DNA of 33,526 bases from Desulfotignum sp. (GTDB taxonomy: Bacteria > Desulfobacterota > Desulfobacteria > Desulfobacterales > Desulfobacteraceae), in NCBI GenBank assembly GCA_011389715.1, contig JAABTU010000333.1:1-33526 (forward strand). The letters run 5' to 3'. This document shows, in pieces, positions 10,911-18,630 of the stretch. Under the pieces are notes generated by a model that had not been told where the DNA came from, searched no databases, and saw nothing but the letters and a program-made list of their open reading frames with translations. Each line of letters opens with the position of its first letter. Position 1 is the first letter of the stretch. The position numbers and the translations under genes are program-made.

Positions 10911-10943
10911 AAAAGGGTTTTGGAAAAAGGCCAAAACCCTTTT
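10911..10943 (-). terminator. Intrinsic terminator downstream of tRNA-Leu
   Basis: Perfect 13-bp inverted repeat aaaagggttttgg / ccaaaaccctttt with a 7-nt loop. On the minus strand it is followed by a T run just after the tRNA 3' end. Confidence 0.8.
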
Positions 10944-10953
10944 GCAGTTATGA

Positions 10954-11041
10954 TGGTACCTGGGACGAGAATTGAACTCGTACAGCCATTTTGGCCGAGG
11001 GATTTTAAGTCCCTTGCGTCTACCAGTTCCGCCACCCAGGC
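10954..11041 (-). tRNA. tRNA-Leu (anticodon UAA), CCA encoded
   Basis: Reverse strand GCCTGGGTGGCGGAACTGGTAGACGCAAGGGACTTAAAATCCCTCGGCCAAAATGGCTGTACGAGTTCAATTCTCGTCCCAGGTACCA. Acceptor, anticodon, long variable and T arms all present. Confidence 0.96.
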
Positions 11042-11159
11042 ATAATCTTAAATTTTTTATCGCATTTGCCAGGATTTTGCAAGGTCAAAATGCAGGATCA
11101 ACAGGACAATCACATGTAAAAAAATCATTCAGCAGAGGCTTTGATCATCCAGGCCCTGG

Positions 11160-12038
11160 TCAGGGTTTTGGATGGTGGTGTTTTATGAATTCAAAGGTAT
11201 ACAGGATAACACCGGCCCAGATGCAGGCAAAGGTGATCAGGTTGTGGATGGAAAACGGTTCTTTGTATACAAACACCCCCAGCACAAAGGCAATGGACGG
11301 GGCAAGATACTGCAGGATACCGATGGTGGACAGATTCAGCCGTCTGGCCGCTGACGCAAACCACAGCAGCGGCAGGGAGGTCACCACCCCTGCCCCGATC
11401 ATCCAGAAAGTGAGTCCAATATCTTTTAAGAACAAGGAACTGCCTGTTCCCATTAAAAAGAGAATATATGCCAGGGCCGGGACCATCAGGATCAGGGTTT
11501 CAACAAACAGCCCGGGCATGGGGGCCACCTGGATCCGTTTTCGGCAGTATCCATAAAAAGCAAAGGAAAAGGCCAGGGTCAGGCCGAATATGGGCAGGGC
11601 GCCATAGGCTGCCAGAGAATAGATCACCCCTGCCAGGGCAAACCCCAGGGAAATGCACTGCAGGCGGGTAAAGGTTTCCCCCAGCAGCAGATAGCCCAGC
11701 AGCACATTGATCATGGGATTGATATAATACCCCAGGCTGGTTTCCACCACCCGGCCGGAATTCACGGCCCATATATAGACAAACCAGTTCAGGGCAATCA
11801 GTGAACTGCTTATGGCAAGGCCTTTTACCAGGGAAGGGGTGCGAAGAATCCGAAACACCTCTTTTCCCCTTTTCTGGTAACAGATGATAATAAAAACAAA
11901 CACACAGGACCAGACAACCCGGTGGCACAATATCTCAAACGGTGAAGCTGCCTGCATCTGTTTCCAGTAGGCCGGCAGAAGCCCCCAGGCTGCAAAGGCA
12001 GCAAGTGCAAAAAGTACCCCGTAAAAAGGTTGTTTCAT
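11160..12038 (-). CDS. rarD: RarD/EamA-family transporter
   Basis: MKQPFYGVLFALAAFAAWGLLPAYWKQMQAASPFEILCHRVVWS..., and NWFVYIWAVNSGRVVETSLGYYINPMINVLLG typical of RarD. Start set at 12038. Confidence 0.9.
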   Translation of the reverse strand: MKQPFYGVLFALAAFAAWGLLPAYWKQMQAASPFEILCHRVVWSCVFVFIIICYQKRGKEVFRILRTPSLVKGLAISSSLIALNWFVYIWAVNSGRVVETSLGYYINPMINVLLGYLLLGETFTRLQCISLGFALAGVIYSLAAYGALPIFGLTLAFSFAFYGYCRKRIQVAPMPGLFVETLILMVPALAYILFLMGTGSSLFLKDIGLTFWMIGAGVVTSLPLLWFASAARRLNLSTIGILQYLAPSIAFVLGVFVYKEPFSIHNLITFACIWAGVILYTFEFIKHHHPKP

Positions 12039-12204
12039 GTGGTATCCTTCATATGATTTTTTTTTGTGCCCCAGTGTAGCACCATTGGCTGGATTGGCAA
12101 CCAAAAATACAAGGGCCCTGCTGCATGCAGCCTGGAAACAGGAACTGAGGAGTAAGGCACTAATCGATTGCCCTGGCTTTTTTTTTCTGGTAAACACAAC
12201 ACCC

Positions 12205-12819
12205 ATGAAATGGATGAACACAGAAAAACTGGTACTGGCATCCCGGTCTCCCAGGAGAAAAGAACTGCTGGAACAGATGGGACTTGCCGTCGAGATTCTT
12301 CCTGCTGATGTGGATGAAACCGAAGAACCGGGTCAGCAGCCCCTGGAACTTGTCAAAGTATTGTCGGAAAAAAAAACCCGTCACATCATGCAGCTGAAAA
12401 AAAATGCCTGGGTACTCGGGGCAGATACCATTGTTGTAAAAGACAGGCAGATCCTTGGAAAACCGGAAAACAGAGAACAGGCCATTCACATGCTCGGCCT
12501 TTTGAGCGGCCGGACACACGCGGTTTATACAGGATATTCAGTGGGCCATTTTGCCCGCAGGCAGATGAAAACCCATGCGGTTGCAACACAGGTTGTGTTC
12601 AAAACTTTGACAAGACAGGAGATCCTCTGGTACACTGGCACACAAGAACCCTATGACAAGGCCGGGGGATACGCCATCCAGGGACTGGGCGCCTTTCTGG
12701 TCAAAGAGATTCACGGTTCCTATTCCAATGTGGTGGGCCTGCCGGTGTGTGAACTCATTCAGACCCTTGCGGCCCTGGAGGTGATTCAATTTAAGGACAG
12801 CCATCATGACCCGGATTAA
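12205..12819 (+). CDS. maf: Maf-family nucleotide pyrophosphatase
   Basis: KLVLASRSPRRKELLEQMGL, VLGADTIVV, EPYDKAGGYAIQG, GSYSNVVGLPV. Start likely 12205 or 12214. Confidence 0.94.
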   Translation: MKWMNTEKLVLASRSPRRKELLEQMGLAVEILPADVDETEEPGQQPLELVKVLSEKKTRHIMQLKKNAWVLGADTIVVKDRQILGKPENREQAIHMLGLLSGRTHAVYTGYSVGHFARRQMKTHAVATQVVFKTLTRQEILWYTGTQEPYDKAGGYAIQGLGAFLVKEIHGSYSNVVGLPVCELIQTLAALEVIQFKDSHHDPD

Positions 12820-13498
12820 AGAAAACCTTATGGCCATTCACCGGAATATCCTAGATACCGCAAACAGCTGCGGCAGAAACCCTGAAGATATTCAATTAAT
12901 TGGTGTCAGCAAGAAAAAACCTGTCCAGATGATAAAACAGGCCATCGATGCGGGCCTTACCACCCTGGGGGAAAATTATATCCAGGAAGCCATGGAAAAA
13001 ATAGATGCCATCGGCCGGGATGCTGCTGCCTGGCATTTTATCGGTCACCTGCAGTCCAACAAAGCCAGATTCGCTGTCCAATATTTTGATCTCATACACA
13101 CGGTGGACAGCTTTAAACTGGCAAAAGAGATTGATAAACAGGCCGGAAAAATCCAAAAATGCCAAAAAATTCTGCTCCAGATAAATATTGCCATGGAAGA
13201 CACCAAATCCGGCGCCCAGAAAGATGCGGCAGTGGATCTGGCCAAAAAAATCATGGGGTTTGAAAAGCTTTCTCTCCAGGGCCTGATGTGTATGCCCCCG
13301 TACTTTGATGATCCCGAAGATGCCAGAAGCTATTTCAAACAGCTGGTTCAGATCAGAGAAGAGATCCTGGCGGCCGGGGTGAACCCCGGTGCCATGGCAC
13401 AGCTGTCCATGGGCATGAGCAATGATTTTATGGTGGCCATCCAGGAAGGGGCCACCATGGTGCGGGTGGGAACCGCCATTTTCGGGAGCCGGATGTGA
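12806..13498 (+). CDS. yggS: YggS/PLPBP-family pyridoxal phosphate homeostasis protein
   Basis: LIGVSKKKPVQMIKQAIDAGLTTLGENYIQEAMEKI, WHFIGHLQSNKAR, LSMGMSNDFMVAIQEGATMVRVGTAIFG. Overlaps the maf end. Confidence 0.95.
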   Translation: MTRIKENLMAIHRNILDTANSCGRNPEDIQLIGVSKKKPVQMIKQAIDAGLTTLGENYIQEAMEKIDAIGRDAAAWHFIGHLQSNKARFAVQYFDLIHTVDSFKLAKEIDKQAGKIQKCQKILLQINIAMEDTKSGAQKDAAVDLAKKIMGFEKLSLQGLMCMPPYFDDPEDARSYFKQLVQIREEILAAGVNPGAMAQLSMGMSNDFMVAIQEGATMVRVGTAIFGSRM

Positions 13499-14052
13499 AA
13501 CTGCTGCTGCATGCCTGCTGCGGTCCCTGCACCATCTATCCCCTCCAGGTGCTCAGGGCCATGGATATCAAGGTGATGGGGTTTTTCTTCCGCCACAATA
13601 TCCATCCCTTCACGGAATGCCTCAAACGAGAAGAAACACTTCGCCAATATGCAGATGCGCAGGAATTAAAAATGATCTGGCAGCAGGATTATGATCTGGA
13701 AACATTTCTCAGATCTGTTGCATTCCGGGAAAAAGACCGGTGCCGCTACTGCTACCATGCCCGGCTGACCGCAACTGCCAAAATTGCAAAAAAAGGAAAA
13801 TTTGACGGATTTTCCTCCACCCTGCTCTACAGCCGGTTTCAGAACCATGCCCTTATCCGGGAAACGGGAGAATCCGTGGCAAAGGAAACCGGGGTGGATT
13901 TTTTTTACCATGACTTCAGGGAAGGCTGGAAACAGGGTATTGCGGAATCAAAAGCCATGGGCATGTACAGGCAGTCCTACTGCGGATGCATTTACAGTGA
14001 AAAGGACCGGTACTACCGGCCGGCAAAAAAAACCCTGCATGATACGCAATGA
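13495..14052 (+). CDS. queH: Epoxyqueuosine reductase QueH
   Basis: LLLHACCGPCTIYPLQVL, CRYCYHARL, FSSTLLYSRFQNH, YCGCIYSEKDRY. GTG start overlaps the yggS stop. Confidence 0.93.
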   Translation: MKLLLHACCGPCTIYPLQVLRAMDIKVMGFFFRHNIHPFTECLKREETLRQYADAQELKMIWQQDYDLETFLRSVAFREKDRCRYCYHARLTATAKIAKKGKFDGFSSTLLYSRFQNHALIRETGESVAKETGVDFFYHDFREGWKQGIAESKAMGMYRQSYCGCIYSEKDRYYRPAKKTLHDTQ

Positions 14053-14162
14053 TCAAATTTTTTGAAACTCGTGAGCGGTCAGACTTGCGTTTTTTCAGAA
14101 ACCATACACAAAAACGTGATCATCGCACGATAAGACAGGTTTGTGATCTGCAGCCAGGTCCT

Positions 14163-16379
14163 TTAGTTGGGGGGGACCCGTTTGATCTGGTTGATCATGG
14201 AAACAAGCCGTCTGTCAGTCTGGTGAAGCCGGGCGGCCAGCACTGTGAACAGATGCTTTGCCACTTCCGGATATTTTTCAATGATCTCTTCGAGCTTGTC
14301 TCCGGGAAACCGCTTGACTTTGGACCGCCCCTTGGAGATGATGGATGCGGACCGGGCATCTTTGGTGATGGCGGCCATCTCTCCGAAATATTCACCGGGC
14401 TGGGTGATTTCAGCAATTTTTTTGCCCCCTTTCACCACATACACGGCACCCTGGACCAGTTTGAAAAAATCGATGTCTGTATTGTTTTCCCGGATAATGA
14501 CATCCTTGTCTTCATATTGTTCCACATCCGGATTCACCAGGTAGGCGGGCAGAGATTCCTTGGTGATCACTGTTTTTTTCACCACCTCTTCCAGGGAGGT
14601 CTCCCCGGTTCTGACCTTCTGGAGCCCGGCATCCCGTAATGTGACCATGCCTTCCTGAACCCCCACTTTCCGCAGCTGGTCTTCGGCCACCTCCGCGCTG
14701 ATCGCCTTGGCCACTTCATCGGTGACTTCCATGAGTTCATAGAGCCCTACCCTGCCCTTGTATCCGGTGCCGTTGCAGTGGCTGCACCCATTGGGGCCCA
14801 TAATTGTAAGCTGAGAGATCTCATCTTTGGGAAACCCCTCGAGTTCCAGCTCTTTGGGGTTATGACCGGTGACCTGTTTCTTGCATTCCGGACACAGCCG
14901 CCGGGTCAACCGCTGGGACAAAACCATGGTTACAGATGCTGCCAGCATATAGGGCGGAATACCGATATCCACCAGACGGCCGATGGTGGAGGGACAGTCA
15001 TTGGTATGCAGGGTGGCAAAGACCAGATGCCCTGTCATGGCAGCCTTTATGGCGATTTCCGCAGTATCGAGATCACGGATCTCCCCCACCATGATAATGT
15101 CCGGATCCTGCCGCAGAAAGGCTTTCAGGGCAGCGGCAAAGGTCATACCGATCTCTTCTCTCACCGGCACCTGGTTGATTCCCTTGAAGTTGAATTCCAC
15201 CGGATCTTCTGCAGTCAGAATTTTAATATCATCCTTGTTGAGCCGGTTGAGGATGGAATACAGGGTGGTGGTTTTTCCGGAACCGGTCGGCCCTGTCACC
15301 AGCAGCAGGCCGTAGGGCCGTGAAATGCTGCGCTTGAGCATGTCAAAAGTGGCGGATTCAAATCCCAGCCGGGTCAGATCGATATTCAAAGCGCTCTGGT
15401 CAAGTATCCGCATGACAATGCTCTCCCCGAACAGGGTGGGCAGAGAGGATACCCGGAAATCAACGGATTTTTTTCTGCCCAGGCGCAATTTGATCCGGCC
15501 GTCCTGGGGAACCCGTCTTTCAGCAATATCCAGGGATGCCAGAATTTTTATGCGGGAAACCACTGCATTTTTAATGGAAACCGGCAGATTCATGGCTTTG
15601 TACATGCCGCCGTCCAGCCGGTACCGGACCTGGAAAGATTTTTCAAAGGGTTCGATGTGGATGTCTGACACCCCGTCGTTGATGGCCTTGGTCAGAATCC
15701 CGTTGACAAGCTTGATGATGGGGGCATCCGAGGCCATGAATTCATCCTGGCCGTCATCTCTTTCAGCCGTGCCCACCTCGATCTCTTCAGCCGCCTCGGA
15801 AACCAGAGACCCAAAATCTTCCACAGAGGTGACAGGGGTGTCGTCTTCTGCATCTTCCTCAAAATGGAGAAAATTTTTGTACGCGTCATCACTGATCTTG
15901 TAAAAATCCCGGTAGGCCTGGATGATATCATTTTCAGTGGTGACATACACATGGATATTCTTTTTTGTCTTGTTGTGCAGGTCTTCCACCACCTGGGTAT
16001 CGGTAGGTTCCACCATGGCCACGAAAAGGTCGTCATTTTTCAGGGCCAGGGGAAAGACCATGTTTTCTTTGGCCAGATCAAAGGGGAGAATTTTCTGGGC
16101 CGCCGCATCAGGCTTCATTTCTGAAAACCGGATCACATTGTAATTATAAATCCGCCCCAATACATTGATGATGGTTTCCGGATCAATATACCCTTTGTTG
16201 AGGAGAATGGCGCTGAGGCGTTCGCCGGTCTTTCTGTGCACCCCTAAGGCCTCATCCAGCTGGAGACTGGTAATCTGGCCCTCTTTGGAAAGAATTTCCC
16301 CTATCCGGGTCTTTCCGGCGCCGGACTGGTCCTTGATGGTGGATGTAAGACTGGATTTTCCCTTTGGATTTTTAACCAT
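14163..16379 (-). CDS. PilB/GspE-family type IV pilus or type II secretion ATPase with C-terminal cyclic-nucleotide-binding-like domain
   Basis: 738 aa. T2SSE N-domain, Walker A GPTGSGKTTTLYS, Walker B-like DPDIIMVGEIRD, zinc motif CPECKK...CSHCNGTGYKGR. C-terminal ~120 aa with DIDFFKLVQGAVYVVKGGKKIAEITQPGEYFGEMAAITKDARSASIISKG resembling a cNMP fold. Confidence 0.92.
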   Translation of the reverse strand: MVKNPKGKSSLTSTIKDQSGAGKTRIGEILSKEGQITSLQLDEALGVHRKTGERLSAILLNKGYIDPETIINVLGRIYNYNVIRFSEMKPDAAAQKILPFDLAKENMVFPLALKNDDLFVAMVEPTDTQVVEDLHNKTKKNIHVYVTTENDIIQAYRDFYKISDDAYKNFLHFEEDAEDDTPVTSVEDFGSLVSEAAEEIEVGTAERDDGQDEFMASDAPIIKLVNGILTKAINDGVSDIHIEPFEKSFQVRYRLDGGMYKAMNLPVSIKNAVVSRIKILASLDIAERRVPQDGRIKLRLGRKKSVDFRVSSLPTLFGESIVMRILDQSALNIDLTRLGFESATFDMLKRSISRPYGLLLVTGPTGSGKTTTLYSILNRLNKDDIKILTAEDPVEFNFKGINQVPVREEIGMTFAAALKAFLRQDPDIIMVGEIRDLDTAEIAIKAAMTGHLVFATLHTNDCPSTIGRLVDIGIPPYMLAASVTMVLSQRLTRRLCPECKKQVTGHNPKELELEGFPKDEISQLTIMGPNGCSHCNGTGYKGRVGLYELMEVTDEVAKAISAEVAEDQLRKVGVQEGMVTLRDAGLQKVRTGETSLEEVVKKTVITKESLPAYLVNPDVEQYEDKDVIIRENNTDIDFFKLVQGAVYVVKGGKKIAEITQPGEYFGEMAAITKDARSASIISKGRSKVKRFPGDKLEEIIEKYPEVAKHLFTVLAARLHQTDRRLVSMINQIKRVPPN

Positions 16380-16396
16380 GTGTCTCTGTATCTGAC

Positions 16397-16606
16397 TTAT
16401 CTAAAATTTTTATACACCCGGATACTGCCTGCAATCACCAGAAATATTCCCAGCATATAAAAACAGAACCTGACAATCAAGAGTTTGTTACTGAAAAAAG
16501 CGATGTTCGCCACCTGCTCCGTCACGTCAGGTATCCGGTAAAAGACCCCTAATCCCACTGCAATGAGAACAATCCCATAATAGAATGCGAATTTTTTTTT
16601 GTCCAT
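16397..16606 (-). CDS. Small membrane protein, unknown function
   Basis: 69-aa ORF with two hydrophobic segments, in a same-strand run between the ABC-F and pilB-like genes. Confidence 0.65.
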   Translation of the reverse strand: MDKKKFAFYYGIVLIAVGLGVFYRIPDVTEQVANIAFFSNKLLIVRFCFYMLGIFLVIAGSIRVYKNFR

Positions 16607-16612
16607 CCTAAA

Positions 16613-18454
16613 TCACAGCCTTTCCAATTCTTTGAGTTGTTTTTCAAACTGTACGTTCTGAGACTCCAGGTCCTCCATTTTTTCTCCAAGGTCTGAAAAC
16701 AGGGTTTCCACCGCATTTTCAAGGTCTGACAACTGCTTTGAAAGCGTCTGGATGTTTTTGCCGTCCGCGTTTTCAGATGCTGTGAGCAGTTCTGCATTCA
16801 CCGTCTGAATACGGTTTTCAAGGGTTTCTATCTCATCTTCTATCAGTGAAATCTTTTTCTGGATGGGTCCCAGCACCCTGGACCTGCCTGCAATGATTTC
16901 CGATTTTTTCTGGCGCATCTCCTTTTTGTTCAAACCGGTGGATTTTTTTTGCTTTCCTGAAACCGTGCCGGCCTCTTCCCAGCCGTCCTTGTCCAGAAAT
17001 TCCTGGTAACTGCCTTCAAACAGATCGATGCAATCTTTTTTAAACACCACCAGCCGGGTGGCCAGAGAATGCAGGAACAGCTCATTATGGGTCACCAGGA
17101 TCAGGGCGCCGCAAAAATCCTGCAATGCCGCTGAAAATGCATCACAGGCCTCGATATCCAGGTGATTGGTGGGTTCATCCAGCAGCAGCAGGTTCACCGG
17201 GGCCAAAAGAAGTTTGCCCAGCATGACCCGGGATTTTTCCCCCCCTGACAATACGCTGATCTTTTTCAGGGCAGCGTCTTTTTCAAACATCATGGCACCG
17301 CAGATATTTCTGGCAGCCTGGCGGTCGAAATCCGGGTGGGCATCCATCAGCTCTTCTTCAATGGTATGGCCCTCATTGAGAGTGTGCACATTGGTCTGTT
17401 CAAAATATCCCGGGACAACCCCCGGGTTGCAGGTGACACTGCCGGATGCAGGGGCAAGTCTGCCGGTGAGCAGCTTGACCAGGGTGGTCTTGCCTTTGCC
17501 GTTCTGGCCGATGACGGCAATTCTGTCCCCTGGCTGGACAGTTACGCAAAAATCAGTGATCAGCGGTTTTTGCGGTTCATAACCAAAACACAGCTTGTCG
17601 GCAGTGAGCATCTGTTTGCCGTTAAAAGGCAGATAGTTGAAAGAAAAATCCAGATTTTTGGACTGGGAGAGTTTTTCTTTTGATTCCTGCTTTTCAAGGG
17701 TTTTGATTCTGGATTGTACCATGTTTGCCAGCCGGGCCTTGGCCCGGAACCGCGTGATAAACGTTTCAATCTCTTTTTTGCGTTTTTCCTCATTCAGCCT
17801 GGTTTTTTCATATACCGCTTCATCCTGGGCCACCTGGTCATAGTATTTGGCCGTATCTCCCGGGATTTTTCTGATTTTAAGGCGATGGATGCCGGCAATA
17901 TGGGTGACCACATGGTCCATGAATCCCCGGTCATGGGTTACCAGAAGAACCTCCCTGGGCCAGGCTGTCAGAAACTGGGATATCCATCGAATGGAGGTGA
18001 TATCCAAGTAATTGGTGGGTTCGTCCAGAATAAGCAGATCCGGTTCAGACACCATCACCTTGGCCAGGTTCAGCCTGACCTGGAAGCCGCCGGAAAAAAC
18101 AGCCGGATCCCTGTCCATGTCCCCGGGAGAAAACCCCAGTCCGGCCAGCACTTTTTCCGCTTTCCAATAGTGTTCTCTTTCATGCTCCGGCAGCCCTGTC
18201 ATGGCTTCTTTGCGTACCGTGTTTTCTGAAAATACAATTTTCTGGGACAGCATGCCGATGCGGTATCCGGCCGGGCAGTTTATTCTGCCCCCGTCCGGGT
18301 GATCATATCCTGCGATGATATTCAGCAGGGTGGTTTTTCCGTGGCCGTTCCTGCCCACAAGCCCCACCCGTTCTCCAGGGTTTATCTGCAGACTGGCATC
18401 ATCAAACAGGGTCTGGTCACCAAACCCCTTGCAAATGGATTCAATGGTAAACAT
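16613..18454 (-). CDS. ABC-F family ATPase
   Basis: Two ABC domains (GRNGHGKTTLLNIIAGY, GQNGKGKTTLVKLLTG, LSGGEKSRVMLGKLLL, LLLLDEPTNHLDIE), inter-domain linker, and C-terminal coiled coil. Start set at MFTIESICKGFG (18454). Confidence 0.93.
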   Translation of the reverse strand: MFTIESICKGFGDQTLFDDASLQINPGERVGLVGRNGHGKTTLLNIIAGYDHPDGGRINCPAGYRIGMLSQKIVFSENTVRKEAMTGLPEHEREHYWKAEKVLAGLGFSPGDMDRDPAVFSGGFQVRLNLAKVMVSEPDLLILDEPTNYLDITSIRWISQFLTAWPREVLLVTHDRGFMDHVVTHIAGIHRLKIRKIPGDTAKYYDQVAQDEAVYEKTRLNEEKRKKEIETFITRFRAKARLANMVQSRIKTLEKQESKEKLSQSKNLDFSFNYLPFNGKQMLTADKLCFGYEPQKPLITDFCVTVQPGDRIAVIGQNGKGKTTLVKLLTGRLAPASGSVTCNPGVVPGYFEQTNVHTLNEGHTIEEELMDAHPDFDRQAARNICGAMMFEKDAALKKISVLSGGEKSRVMLGKLLLAPVNLLLLDEPTNHLDIEACDAFSAALQDFCGALILVTHNELFLHSLATRLVVFKKDCIDLFEGSYQEFLDKDGWEEAGTVSGKQKKSTGLNKKEMRQKKSEIIAGRSRVLGPIQKKISLIEDEIETLENRIQTVNAELLTASENADGKNIQTLSKQLSDLENAVETLFSDLGEKMEDLESQNVQFEKQLKELERL

Positions 18455-18630
18455 ATGGTATCTGTTCCGACATGGGTATCTGTTTTGATTTTTTAAAATT
18501 AGGCTATTATTATAACATTGGTGCTGGAATTTATAAACATCAGATTTTGCTTGACTTGGATTTTCAATCTTGCATAGTAACAGGATAAGCAAGGCAATTT
18601 CATTCGTATAAAAATTAAACAGAGGCAATC

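Noticed and set aside
11042-11110. Promoter for tRNA-Leu (TTGACC/TTGCAA ... GATAAA on the minus strand)
   Set aside because: Spacings are off consensus (15 or 21 bp); not strong enough to report as a feature.
14049-14639. 196-aa + ORF antisense to the pilB-like gene
   Set aside because: Shadow ORF; the opposite strand encodes the recognisable cNMP domain and PilB C-terminus.
16613-18454. ABC-F protein as an antibiotic-resistance determinant
   Set aside because: Architecture looks like a housekeeping Uup/YheS-type ABC-F with a C-terminal coiled coil; nothing in the sequence supports a resistance role.
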